DNA of 34,275 bases from Opitutaceae bacterium (lineage in GTDB: Bacteria > Verrucomicrobiota > Verrucomicrobiia > Opitutales > Opitutaceae): contig JAEUGZ010000339.1 of the NCBI GenBank assembly GCA_016794725.1, positions 1-34,275 of the forward strand, written 5' to 3'. The notes beneath the pieces are model-generated. The model searched no databases. It saw only the letters and a list, made by a program, of their open reading frames with translations, and was not told the origin of the DNA. The position numbers and the translations under genes were made by a program. Positions 15,838 to 23,736 of this stretch are shown piece by piece. How positions within the stretch are numbered: the stretch's first letter is position 1; each line of letters begins with the position of its first letter.

Positions 15838-16155
15838 ATGTCCCCTGCCACGCCCCCGCCGCCCGAGGATTTGGTGCACAGCGAGTCGTTTCTGCGCCTC
15901 CTGATGCGCCGCCAACTGCAACTTTCCATCGCCTGCGCCGCCGCCTTTCTGTTCGTGCTGCTCGGGTTGCCCCTGGCGAACTACTTTCTCCCGGAGCTGA
16001 TGGCGACCCGGGTGGCCGGCTTCACGCTGAGCTGGCTGCTGCTCGGGATCCTGTTCTTTCCCGCCGTCTGGGTCATTTCGTGGATCTTTATCCGTCGCTC
16101 GATCGCCCTCGAGGAGGAAGAAGTGGCCCAGGTCAAGAACCCCACCCACCGCTGA
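15838..16155 (+). CDS. DUF485-like small membrane protein, symporter partner
   Basis: The protein has 105 residues. A Pro-rich N-terminus and a basic amphipathic segment (SFLRLLMRRQLQLS) precede two membrane helices (about 31-52 and 60-87), then an acidic/basic tail (RRSIALEEEEVAQV). This is the DUF485 (YjcH) layout. It stands 3 bp before a sodium:solute symporter, the usual arrangement for acetate/pyruvate-type SSS transporters, in which the small protein is thought to be an accessory subunit. ATG 15838 is the first start giving the full helix pair. Confidence 0.85.
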   Translation: MSPATPPPPEDLVHSESFLRLLMRRQLQLSIACAAAFLFVLLGLPLANYFLPELMATRVAGFTLSWLLLGILFFPAVWVISWIFIRRSIALEEEEVAQVKNPTHR

Positions 16156-16158
16156 GCC

Positions 16159-17952
16159 ATGACCCTACCTTCGCTGTTTCCCCTGGCCCCTGGCGTGCTC
16201 GCGGTTCTGAACGTCGACCCCTGGATATTCGCGTTCTCGTTATTTACCGTCGCAGTGACCATTTGGATGGGCTTCCGCTCAGCCAGGTCGTCCAAGACCG
16301 CGAGCGATTTCTTCGTCGCCGGTCGCTCCGTTTCGGTGGGCTGGAATGCCTCCGCCATTTCCGGGGAATACCTCTCGGCCGCCTCGTTCATGGGCGTGGC
16401 CGGCATGGTCATGTCCTCCGGCTACGACGCCCTGTGGTACCCGGTCTGTTACGCTTGCGGTTACCTGTTTCTGCTCCTGTTCATCGCCGGTCCGCTGCGC
16501 CGGTTCGGGGCCTATACGATTCCGGACTTCGCCGAGGGTCGGTTCGATTCCCCGCTGTTCCGCAAGATCGCAGTCTGCTTCGTCCTCTTCATTGGTTTCT
16601 TTTATACCATGCCCCAGATGAAGGGGGCCGGCACCACCCTGGCCTACATTTTCCCGGGCATGCCCTACTGGGGGGGAGTGGTCCTGGTCGGCGCTGTCAT
16701 CACCCTGAACGTAGCCCTTGGTGGCATGAAGGGCATCACGCTGGTGCAGGCCTTCCAGTATTGGGCCAAGATGTTCGCCATCAGCGTTCCGGTCTTCGTT
16801 CTGATGAGCGTGTACGGCTTCTACGGCGCCCATGTGGGCGCCAACGATGGACGCCCGGTTTCGCCGGTGGCGGTGCAGGGGGTGACCCCCGGAGCCGGAG
16901 TCGCTGCCGCCGAGCACGCGGTCGAGCGCAAGCCGCTGACGAGCAAGGCGCCCGCGGACACGGCCTGGGTCTCACCCTTTGGTCCGCTCACCACCAAGGC
17001 TGCCAAGGCGGCCGGATTGTCGGAGAGCGAGGCCAAGCCTTACTCACTCCTGTACACCTACTCGCTCATCATCGCCCTCGTCTGCGGCACCGCCGGGCTG
17101 CCGCACATCCTGGTGCGCTTTTACACCAATCCGGACGGCGTTGCCGCCAAGCGGACCACGATGTGGGTGATGATCCTGATCGGGATCTTCTACGTCTTTC
17201 CTCCCGTCTTCGGCGTCATCGGCCGAAACCTGCTGCCCGATTTGTACAACGCGACCGGCGCCAAGGGCACCGACAAAATCGTCCTCGAACTGCCCCGACT
17301 GCTCAATGAGCGCGGCGGCGTCTGGGGCAGCATCCTCAGCGGCATCACCTGCGCCGGGGCCTTCGCCGCCTTCATGAGCACCTTCAGCGGCCTGCTCGTT
17401 TCGATGACGGGGGCCGTGGCGCATGACGTCTACGGCCGGATGCTCAAGCCCAACGCCACCCCCGAGCAGCGCATGCGCATGTTCAAGTTTGCCGCCATCG
17501 GCATCGGCGGGGTCTCGGTGCTCTTGGGCGCTCAGGTTGAGGCACTCCAGATCAACTTCATGGTCGGTCAGGCCTTCGCCATCGCCGCCGCCAGCTACTT
17601 TCCCCTACTCTTCATGAGTGTGTGGTGGAGGGGCATGACCATGGCCGGCGCAGCCTGCGGCATGCTCGGAGGCGGCCTGGCGGCACTCGGCTGCACCACG
17701 GTCATCAATCTGAGCGACCTCAAGATGGTGGACCTCGCCGCCTTCTGGGCCGCCCATCCGTTGCTGCGGATTCTTTGCGAACAGCCTGCGATCTGGACCG
17801 TGCCGCTTGCGATCGGCTTAATGATCGTGGTTTCGAAAGCCACGCGGGCCCAAGTTCCGGGCGACATCCGCATGAAAATGCTCGTCCTCCATGCCCCGGA
17901 AAAACTCGGCCTGAAGCAGGAGTACATCCAGGAGCATCAGGCCGGCCACTGA
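16159..17952 (+). CDS. actP: Sodium:solute symporter, cation/acetate symporter (ActP)-like
   Basis: The protein has 597 residues and many membrane helices and belongs to the SSS family. The early FFVAGRSVSVGWNASAISGEYLSAASFMG (residues about 51-79) is the ActP hallmark, followed by FAEGRFDSP and MPQMKGAGTTL. Later segments include GTAGLPHILVRFYT and CAGAFAAFMSTFSGLLVSMTG. It imports a short monocarboxylate such as acetate with Na+. Compared with ActP it carries an extra, Ala/Pro-rich hydrophilic stretch at about 222-290 that ends shortly before the next helix. Translation is probably coupled to the DUF485 gene 3 bp upstream. The substrate assignment is by family only. Confidence 0.9.
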   Translation: MTLPSLFPLAPGVLAVLNVDPWIFAFSLFTVAVTIWMGFRSARSSKTASDFFVAGRSVSVGWNASAISGEYLSAASFMGVAGMVMSSGYDALWYPVCYACGYLFLLLFIAGPLRRFGAYTIPDFAEGRFDSPLFRKIAVCFVLFIGFFYTMPQMKGAGTTLAYIFPGMPYWGGVVLVGAVITLNVALGGMKGITLVQAFQYWAKMFAISVPVFVLMSVYGFYGAHVGANDGRPVSPVAVQGVTPGAGVAAAEHAVERKPLTSKAPADTAWVSPFGPLTTKAAKAAGLSESEAKPYSLLYTYSLIIALVCGTAGLPHILVRFYTNPDGVAAKRTTMWVMILIGIFYVFPPVFGVIGRNLLPDLYNATGAKGTDKIVLELPRLLNERGGVWGSILSGITCAGAFAAFMSTFSGLLVSMTGAVAHDVYGRMLKPNATPEQRMRMFKFAAIGIGGVSVLLGAQVEALQINFMVGQAFAIAAASYFPLLFMSVWWRGMTMAGAACGMLGGGLAALGCTTVINLSDLKMVDLAAFWAAHPLLRILCEQPAIWTVPLAIGLMIVVSKATRAQVPGDIRMKMLVLHAPEKLGLKQEYIQEHQAGH

Positions 17953-18071
17953 GCCGAACCGCCGGGCATCGCCGACGTGTCCCCGCATCCGGAATCCTCT
18001 ATGTCCATTCGTCCCACGATTGCGCATGCGCGTCAACGTGAGGATTGGGCCCGGGAAATGGCAGCGACTCC

Positions 18072-18181
18072 GTTGGAGGTGGCCTCGATGAGGCCGCGAC
18101 GGGACCAACCGGTCTCGCCTCCGTTGATCGAATTCTTCATGCGACGCCAATCCCCGCGGGGTCGGCGACCCCACCTCCAAC
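18072..18181 (-). repeat. Dispersed 110-bp palindromic element, copy 2
   Basis: This copy is reversed relative to copy 1. Exactly 110 bp separate GTTGGAGGTGG from CCACCTCCAAC. The three hairpin stems are kept, but loops differ (GAT instead of ACC in the GGCCTC hairpin, AACC instead of TGAC in the GGGACC hairpin). The outer GCGTCAAC arm at 18030 lies 42 bp from the core, the same distance as in copy 1. It fills the 311-bp gap after the symporter gene. Confidence 0.92.
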
Positions 18182-18263
18182 GGACGCGCCTGCGCCACTG
18201 CCGGATTCGTGGTCCAGCTGAGAGGTTGCGGTCGCCTGTCCTGCTTCTTACACTCACCTCCGG

Positions 18264-19028
18264 ATGAAAAAACTCCTAGTCGGTCTCGCTCTCTGCGCCC
18301 TCGCGCTGCTCGCCGTCGGTATCGCCCTGTCCTTCTTCATCGGCTCCATCGCCAAGAAGGGCGTCAACACGCTCGCGCCCCGCATCACCGGGACGACGGT
18401 CACCCTCGATTCCGCCCAGATCTCGCCTTGGAACGGAACCGGCACCCTCAAGGGTCTGTACGTCGGCAACCCCAAGGGCTGGACGAGCGAGAAGCTCGCC
18501 TACCTGGGCATGGTTCACATCGATCTGGTTCCGACCAGCCTGATGAGTGACACTATCGTGATCGAGAAGGTGGTGATCGAAAAACCCGAATTCGTCTACG
18601 AGACCAAGATCATCAGCAGCAACGTCAGCGAGCTGATGAAGCAGGTGGAAAAGAACCTGGGCACAGCCCCGGCGCCCGACCCGAAGTCGAAGAACAAGTC
18701 GCCCGACCCCGGCAAGAAGTACGCCATCAAGCACCTCTCCCTGAAGGACGCCAAGGTGACCATCGGCGTGGGCGTCAACTCGGTCACGGTGCCCATGGAG
18801 AACTTTGAAGTGAACGATCTCGGCACGCCCGAGGAGGGCCTGACCGTGAATCAGCTGGTGTTTGCCATCGGCAAGCAGGTCACCGCCAAGATCGTCGTGG
18901 CCGCCGTCGGCTCGCTCAAAACCGTCGGCACGACCAGCGGTGCCGCCGCCTCGGAAGGGGTGAAGAAGATCGGCGAGAGCATCAAGGGCCTCTTCGGCGG
19001 CGAGGAAAAGCCGAAGCCCCAGCCGTGA
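18264..19028 (+). CDS. Membrane-anchored AsmA-like protein
   Basis: The protein has 254 residues. The N-terminal helix (about 4-27) anchors it; there is no lipobox or clear cleavage site. The rest is predicted periplasmic and beta-rich. NTLAPRITGTTVTLDSAQIS and GTLKGLYVGNPKGW, then a VIEKVVIEKPEFVYE strand pair, resemble the start of AsmA/DUF748 proteins, which help maintain lipid traffic or the outer membrane. A Lys/Pro linker (about 130-155) precedes a short second beta region, and the tail is charged (GGEEKPKPQP). It is much shorter than full AsmA. It stands alone, downstream of repeat copy 2. Confidence 0.75.
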   Translation: MKKLLVGLALCALALLAVGIALSFFIGSIAKKGVNTLAPRITGTTVTLDSAQISPWNGTGTLKGLYVGNPKGWTSEKLAYLGMVHIDLVPTSLMSDTIVIEKVVIEKPEFVYETKIISSNVSELMKQVEKNLGTAPAPDPKSKNKSPDPGKKYAIKHLSLKDAKVTIGVGVNSVTVPMENFEVNDLGTPEEGLTVNQLVFAIGKQVTAKIVVAAVGSLKTVGTTSGAAASEGVKKIGESIKGLFGGEEKPKPQP

Positions 19029-19092
19029 CGGCGGGGCAGGCGTATCCCCTTTTCAGTGACCGCATCTCCGGGTCGCGTCCACCGCGGCGGCC

Positions 19093-20337
19093 TCAGCGGC
19101 CCCGGAGTCCGAGCGCGGCGAGCTGGAAGGCGATGAAGAGGTAGACAAAGATCAGGTGCAGGCTCTTCCCCAGCTCCTGCTCGCGGGCGAGGAAGACCAG
19201 GGAGGCGGCGGCGAGTCCGGCCAGCACCACCGTGGCCACGCCGAGCAGGAGGCGGACGCCGCCGGTCCGGTTGACCGTCGCCGCGACGCAGAGCGAGACG
19301 ATCGCGGCGTCGAGCGCCACCAGCGGTCCGACCTCGGCTCCCGTCGACCCCCACCAAGCCAGCGCCGCGAGCACCACGGCAAACGACAGCCCGAACAAGG
19401 TGCTGCCCCACCGCTGATCCCGCGAGAGCACATGCCGGCCAAAGGGGTCGACCCTCAGGACGAGGTTGAAGAGCGGCTGCGCGGTCCAGGAGAGGTAGAT
19501 GAAGCCGTAGAAGGCGACGTAAAGCGGAATCACCACCCATCCCTTGCCCGGAGGCAGCGCCGCGGACAGCGCCCCCATGATCCGTCCCCCGAAAAACACG
19601 CCGATCACCAGGGCCCATTGCAGCCAGGAAGCCTGCCGGCCCATCCAGAGAAAATAGGCGAGCATGACCCGGTAGACGGGATTGCGCGCCTTCAGGGCCT
19701 CCAGCATGCCCTCGCGCGCGTAGTCGAGCTCGGGGTCGAGACGCAGGGCCTCGCGAAAATGCTCCTTGGCCGCGTGCGGTTCGTTGCGGTGCAGGCAGTT
19801 CCAACCCTGGTTGGCGTGCGAGAGCGCATTGTCAGGCTCATGCCGCAGCGCGTGCTCCATCGTCGCCGCCGCCTCCTGCTTGCGGCCAAGCTGCATCAGG
19901 GCCATCGCCCGGAAATTGGCCGCCTCGACATGCTCCGGATCCAGGGCCAGCGCGGCCTCGGCCGCCTCCACCGCCTCGGTCCAGGAGCGCTGGGCGAGGT
20001 GTATCGAAGCTTTCAGGACAAGGACGTGGGCATCGAACGGGGAGAGCCGGAGCGCCTCCTCCACCGACTTCATGGCCTCGATCTGGCGCCCCGCGCGATG
20101 GAGGACAAATCCCAGCACCCGGTGAAACGCGCCTTCGTCCGCCGCCAGGCCGACCGCCATGCGGGCCTCCATCAGCGCGTCCTCATGCCGCCCGAGCTGG
20201 GCGCAGCAGAGGGCGAGGAAGGCGTGCGCCGACGCATCGTGCGGATTCGCCGCCAGCGCCTGGCGCGCTTCACGCTCCGCTTCCGCCGGCCGCGACTGCG
20301 CGAGCAGGATCTCCGCCCGGGCGAGGTGCACACTCAT
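19093..20337 (-). CDS. TPR-containing multi-pass membrane protein
   Basis: The protein has 414 residues. The first half (about 3-208) holds roughly six tetratricopeptide repeats (for example LAQSRPAEAEREARQALAAN and LGRHEDALMEARMAVGL). The second half holds about six membrane helices (about 240-258, 266-284, 312-330, 337-354, 361-384 and 392-411). There is no signal peptide, so the TPR array should face the cytoplasm. I do not recognise a named family for this combination. Its ATG overlaps the stop of the upstream AAA+ ATPase gene (20334-20337), which indicates coupled translation and a shared role, probably as membrane receptor or scaffold for the ATPase. Confidence 0.88.
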   Translation of the reverse strand: MSVHLARAEILLAQSRPAEAEREARQALAANPHDASAHAFLALCCAQLGRHEDALMEARMAVGLAADEGAFHRVLGFVLHRAGRQIEAMKSVEEALRLSPFDAHVLVLKASIHLAQRSWTEAVEAAEAALALDPEHVEAANFRAMALMQLGRKQEAAATMEHALRHEPDNALSHANQGWNCLHRNEPHAAKEHFREALRLDPELDYAREGMLEALKARNPVYRVMLAYFLWMGRQASWLQWALVIGVFFGGRIMGALSAALPPGKGWVVIPLYVAFYGFIYLSWTAQPLFNLVLRVDPFGRHVLSRDQRWGSTLFGLSFAVVLAALAWWGSTGAEVGPLVALDAAIVSLCVAATVNRTGGVRLLLGVATVVLAGLAAASLVFLAREQELGKSLHLIFVYLFIAFQLAALGLRGR

Positions 20338-21782
20338 GGCTTGAGCTTGAGGTGCGCCAGCACCTCGTCGTAGAGCCCGCTCTGGTTGGCGTACAGGGCG
20401 TGATTCCGCGCCGTTTCAAACCAGTCCCGCGTCGTGGGCCGGTGCGCCTTGACTCCAGCCAGCAGGTCCTTCTCGCCGATCGGGCGCACCTTGCCCGACT
20501 TCATGGCCTCGCGCAGGCAGGACTCGACCGCCAGGTCGACCACGGCCTTGAGGTCCGCACCGGAAAAGCCGTCTGTCTTTTTCGCCACCGCGGTCCAGTC
20601 GATCGCCCCGCAGGGCTTGCCCGCCAGGTGCAGCCGCAGGATTTCGCCCCGGGCCTCAAGGTCCGGTGGCGGCACAAAGAGAATGCGGTCAAAGCGTCCG
20701 GGTCGCCGGAACGCGGGATCGAGGTGCCAGGGCGCATTCGTCGCGGCGAGGATGAGCACGCCTTCGTTGGACGCGCTCACGCCGTCGAGCTCGTTGAGGA
20801 ACTGGTTGATGAGCTGGCGGCCGCCCGTCTTCAGCAGGTCGGTGCGGTTTGCACCCAGGGCATCCACCTCGTCGAAAAACAGCACGCAGGGACGGTGACC
20901 CCGCGCCTGCTCAAACACCGCGTGCAGGTTTTTTTCACTCTGCCCAATCCACATTTCGAGCACCTCGTTGATGCCCACCGCGAGGAAACTCGACTCCACC
21001 TCGCCGGCCGTGGCCCGGGCGAGAAACGTCTTGCCGCAGCCCGGGGGGCCGTAGAGCAGGATGCCCCCGCCGGCCTTTTTCCCGTAGGCCTTGAACAGCT
21101 CGGGCTGCTTGAGCGGCAGGACGATCTTCATGCGGATCTCCTCCTTGATCCGCTCCATTCCTCCCACGTCGGCGAAGGTGATCTTCGGATGTTCGATCTC
21201 CGGCACTCCCGCCGGTTCCGCGGCACCGCCATGGGCCTGGCGCTCGCGACCCTCGGCTCCGGCGTCGGGTTCGGCGCCCGCCGCTCCCTCCGGCGCGCCG
21301 GGGTTGGCGCCCGGGAGTTCAAAGGCCGGACTCTTTTCCGCCGCCGGCGCGGGTGTGGGGAGAAACTCGGATACGCGCCGGGCCAGGTCGGGGTCGCGCG
21401 CGGAGGGGTCGGCCGCCAGGGCGCGTTGGTAAAGCTGCGACGCCTGCCGCGGCTCGCCCGCACGCAAGGCGAGGCGGGCGTGCAGGAGCAGGGCGCGCGC
21501 GGGGGCCTGCGCCGGTTTGGTCAGGTCTTCCACGATGACCAAGGCGGCGCTGTGTTTGCCCTGCTGAAAAAACGCGAGCGCCAGGCCGAGCCGGGCGTCA
21601 AGATTGGACGGCTCCAGCGCCAGCGCGCGCTTGAACAGGGCCTCGGCCGTGGGGTACCCGCTGCCCTTCAGCACCGTCTCCGCAATGTGCACCAGAAGGG
21701 GCGCGTTGTTGGGAGAGTGACGCAACGCATCCCGCAGCGGAGCGGGAATCAAATCAGAGGCAAGAGGATCGTCCGGGGACAT
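20334..21782 (-). CDS. AAA+ ATPase of the Vps4/p97-like class with N-terminal TPR domain
   Basis: The protein has 482 residues. Residues about 8-140 form TPR-like helices (YPTAEALFKRALALEPSN, then PRQASQLYQRALAADPS). A low-complexity Ala/Pro/Gly/Glu linker spans about 141-197. The AAA module begins at ITFADVGGMERIKEEI: Walker A GPPGCGKT (245-252), pore loop MWIG (277-280), Walker B LFFDEVDA (Asp304/Glu305), sensor-1 Asn349 and arginine fingers in FRRPGRFD (359-365). The C-terminal small helical lid contains TDGFSGADLKAVV. It is a single-ring hexameric unfoldase or remodeller by family. No protease, zinc-finger or membrane segment is fused. It is paired with the overlapping TPR membrane gene. 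The biological substrate is unknown. Confidence 0.93.
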   Translation of the reverse strand: MSPDDPLASDLIPAPLRDALRHSPNNAPLLVHIAETVLKGSGYPTAEALFKRALALEPSNLDARLGLALAFFQQGKHSAALVIVEDLTKPAQAPARALLLHARLALRAGEPRQASQLYQRALAADPSARDPDLARRVSEFLPTPAPAAEKSPAFELPGANPGAPEGAAGAEPDAGAEGRERQAHGGAAEPAGVPEIEHPKITFADVGGMERIKEEIRMKIVLPLKQPELFKAYGKKAGGGILLYGPPGCGKTFLARATAGEVESSFLAVGINEVLEMWIGQSEKNLHAVFEQARGHRPCVLFFDEVDALGANRTDLLKTGGRQLINQFLNELDGVSASNEGVLILAATNAPWHLDPAFRRPGRFDRILFVPPPDLEARGEILRLHLAGKPCGAIDWTAVAKKTDGFSGADLKAVVDLAVESCLREAMKSGKVRPIGEKDLLAGVKAHRPTTRDWFETARNHALYANQSGLYDEVLAHLKLKP

Positions 21783-21929
21783 CGAGAGGGAGGAAAGTGA
21801 CGCAGAAAACCGACCGCGAGAGCAAGTGCAGGGACAGTATCCCTAGCCCAAAATCATCGGAAAGAGAATCCACGAATCCTTCCGTCGCGCGGGCGCGTCC
21901 AGTTAAGCCGCGATCCAGGGCAGGCGTCC

Positions 21930-22019
21930 GATGGAGGTGGGGGCGCCGACCCCGCGGAGATCGGCGTCGCGTGAACAAATCAGACCAGGGAGGCCAGACC
22001 GAGTGGTTCAATCGCGGCG
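21930..22019 (+). repeat. Dispersed palindromic element, decayed copy 3
   Basis: This copy is in the orientation of copy 1. GATGGAGGTGG and the GCGCCGACCCCGCGG block are clear. The next 60 bp align without gaps (GCGTCGCGTGAACAAATC, GGAGGC, TCGCGGCG), but the GGGACC and GGCCTC hairpins have lost pairing and the right terminal repeat is missing. An arm resembling the outer repeat starts near 21895. It lies between the AAA+ gene start and the ligase gene end; the rest of that 282-bp gap is uninterpreted. Confidence 0.75.
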
Positions 22020-22064
22020 CTTAGGTTCATGAGTGTCCATCACCATTCACGTGCAGGGCTTGGC

Positions 22065-23702
22065 CTAGCGCCGCGCCGCCCACCGCGCCAGCGAAAGCCG
22101 ATGGATCTTGGCATTGTGGCGTACATCGACGGGGAGCCGGCGGCGAAAAAGCACCCGTTCGAGCCGGGCGGTGCAGGGATGGCCTTGCGCAAACGCCATC
22201 AGCTCTCGTTCCAGCCTCTCGCCGGAGCGATGTCCGGCGGCGATTTCCACCACCAACCAGGCCCGTTGCCGCCCAACCGGCCCGATCCCCACCAACGCAC
22301 TGCGGTGCACCGCAGGATGTTGGTTCATCACGGGCTCGACCTGCTCGGTGTAAAGCGGTCCGTCGGCCGTCTCGACCCGTTCCACCCGGCGGCCGCAAAA
22401 CCAGAGGCGGCCCTGCGCATCGAGATAACCGCAATCACCCATGCGGTGCCAGACGGCGTTCGCCGACCCCGGGGAACCCGGGATCTTGGCCCGAGCGGTG
22501 GCGTCGGGCAGGGCGTCGTAGGTGTGGGTGACGGACGGACCGGCCACGACGATTTCGCCGATTTCCCCCGGAGCGCAGAGCTTCATGTCCGTCTCGGACG
22601 CAACGGGACCGTCGTGCAGCTTCAGGATGCGCACCGACACACCGGCAAGCGGTCGGCCCACACACGTGCCCTCGCCGTTCCGGGTCTGCGCCAGTGTTTC
22701 GGTCACCACCTCCCGGGCCCCGATCGTGGTCACCGGCAGGGCCTCGGTGGCACCGTAGGGACTGTGCAACTCACCCCGGGGCAGCAGCCGCGATGCAGCC
22801 AGCCAGAGGGAAGGCGGAACCGGGGCCCCCGCGCAGAGCACCCGACGGAGCGACGGCAGGGTGATGGACCGGGTCTCGGCATAGGTCGCAATCTTCCGCC
22901 ACAAGGTCGGGGACCCGAAGGAATTGGTCACCTGCTCCTGGTTCACCGCCTGGATGATTGCCGCCGGATCGACCTCCGCCGGTCGCCGCGGATCGATCTC
23001 CGGTACGATCGTGGTCATGCCCAGAGCGGGATTGAACAAGGCAAAGATCGGGAGCAGGGGCAGATCGATTTCGCCGGGCTCAATCTGATAGGCCGCACGG
23101 ATGAGTTCGACCTGCGCATCGAACATCCCATGGGTGTAGCACACCCCCTTGGGCGCCCCGGTCGAGCCGGAGGTGAACAACACCGCGGCCAGTTCGTCGG
23201 CCCGCGTCGCCACCAATCCGTCCGCCACCGACACCCCTGCGGGGGCCGACGGCGCGCACCGGGCCACAAGTGCGGAGGGCGCGGGCACGCGGGCACGCAC
23301 CGAACGGAACGCGCTCCACGCCAACCGGCTGATCAGCCGGGCCTGCGGAATGCCCACCAATCCGGAGGGACGCGCGTGCCGCACGCACCGCAAGAACGAT
23401 CCCAATCCCATGCCGGGATCGATCACCACCGGAACCGCCCCCATCGCAAACAGGGCAAAAACCGACGCAATCAGTGGCAACCCCTGGCGGACCATCACCA
23501 GAGTACGGTCACCCCGCTGAACGCCTCGGGACACCAGACGCCTTCGCCAGGCCTCCACCTCCGTATCCAAATCGGCAAAGGTCAGGGTCAGGTAATCGAT
23601 TCGCCCTTCAGCTGTAGGTCCACGGGGAATTTTTAGCGCCGGGTGTCCCGGCTGCCGCCGGGCCATGACCGGAAGGTGACGCGCGATGTTGGTGGAGGAC
23701 AC
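22065..23702 (-). CDS. oleC: OleC-like fatty acyl-AMP ligase / beta-lactone synthetase
   Basis: The protein has 545 residues from a GTG start and belongs to the ANL superfamily. Motifs are ATP loop FTSGSTGAPKG (176-186), YGATEALPV (316-324), adenine/ribose Asp423 in WHRMGDCGYLD, and RLWFCGRR (432-439). Family-specific traits match OleC rather than acetyl-CoA synthetases: N-terminal IARHLPVMARRQP, FALFAMGAVPVVIDPGMG (82-99), FALFNPALGMTTIVPEIDPR and the WFCGR element. OleC closes beta-hydroxy acids to beta-lactones in long-chain olefin synthesis. No oleA, oleB or oleD lies in this window. It is 34 bp after rnd on the same strand, so possibly co-transcribed. The exact substrate is inferred. Confidence 0.82.
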   Translation of the reverse strand: MSSTNIARHLPVMARRQPGHPALKIPRGPTAEGRIDYLTLTFADLDTEVEAWRRRLVSRGVQRGDRTLVMVRQGLPLIASVFALFAMGAVPVVIDPGMGLGSFLRCVRHARPSGLVGIPQARLISRLAWSAFRSVRARVPAPSALVARCAPSAPAGVSVADGLVATRADELAAVLFTSGSTGAPKGVCYTHGMFDAQVELIRAAYQIEPGEIDLPLLPIFALFNPALGMTTIVPEIDPRRPAEVDPAAIIQAVNQEQVTNSFGSPTLWRKIATYAETRSITLPSLRRVLCAGAPVPPSLWLAASRLLPRGELHSPYGATEALPVTTIGAREVVTETLAQTRNGEGTCVGRPLAGVSVRILKLHDGPVASETDMKLCAPGEIGEIVVAGPSVTHTYDALPDATARAKIPGSPGSANAVWHRMGDCGYLDAQGRLWFCGRRVERVETADGPLYTEQVEPVMNQHPAVHRSALVGIGPVGRQRAWLVVEIAAGHRSGERLERELMAFAQGHPCTARLERVLFRRRLPVDVRHNAKIHRLSLARWAARR

Positions 23703-23736
23703 CGGGAAAGGTCACCGTCCGCCGCAGACGCTCGCC

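Noticed and set aside
17818..18267. Short frames on both strands across repeat copy 2
   Set aside because: Their similarity to frames in the other copies is explained by the repeat DNA itself. Stems rather than codons are conserved, and no start signals are visible.
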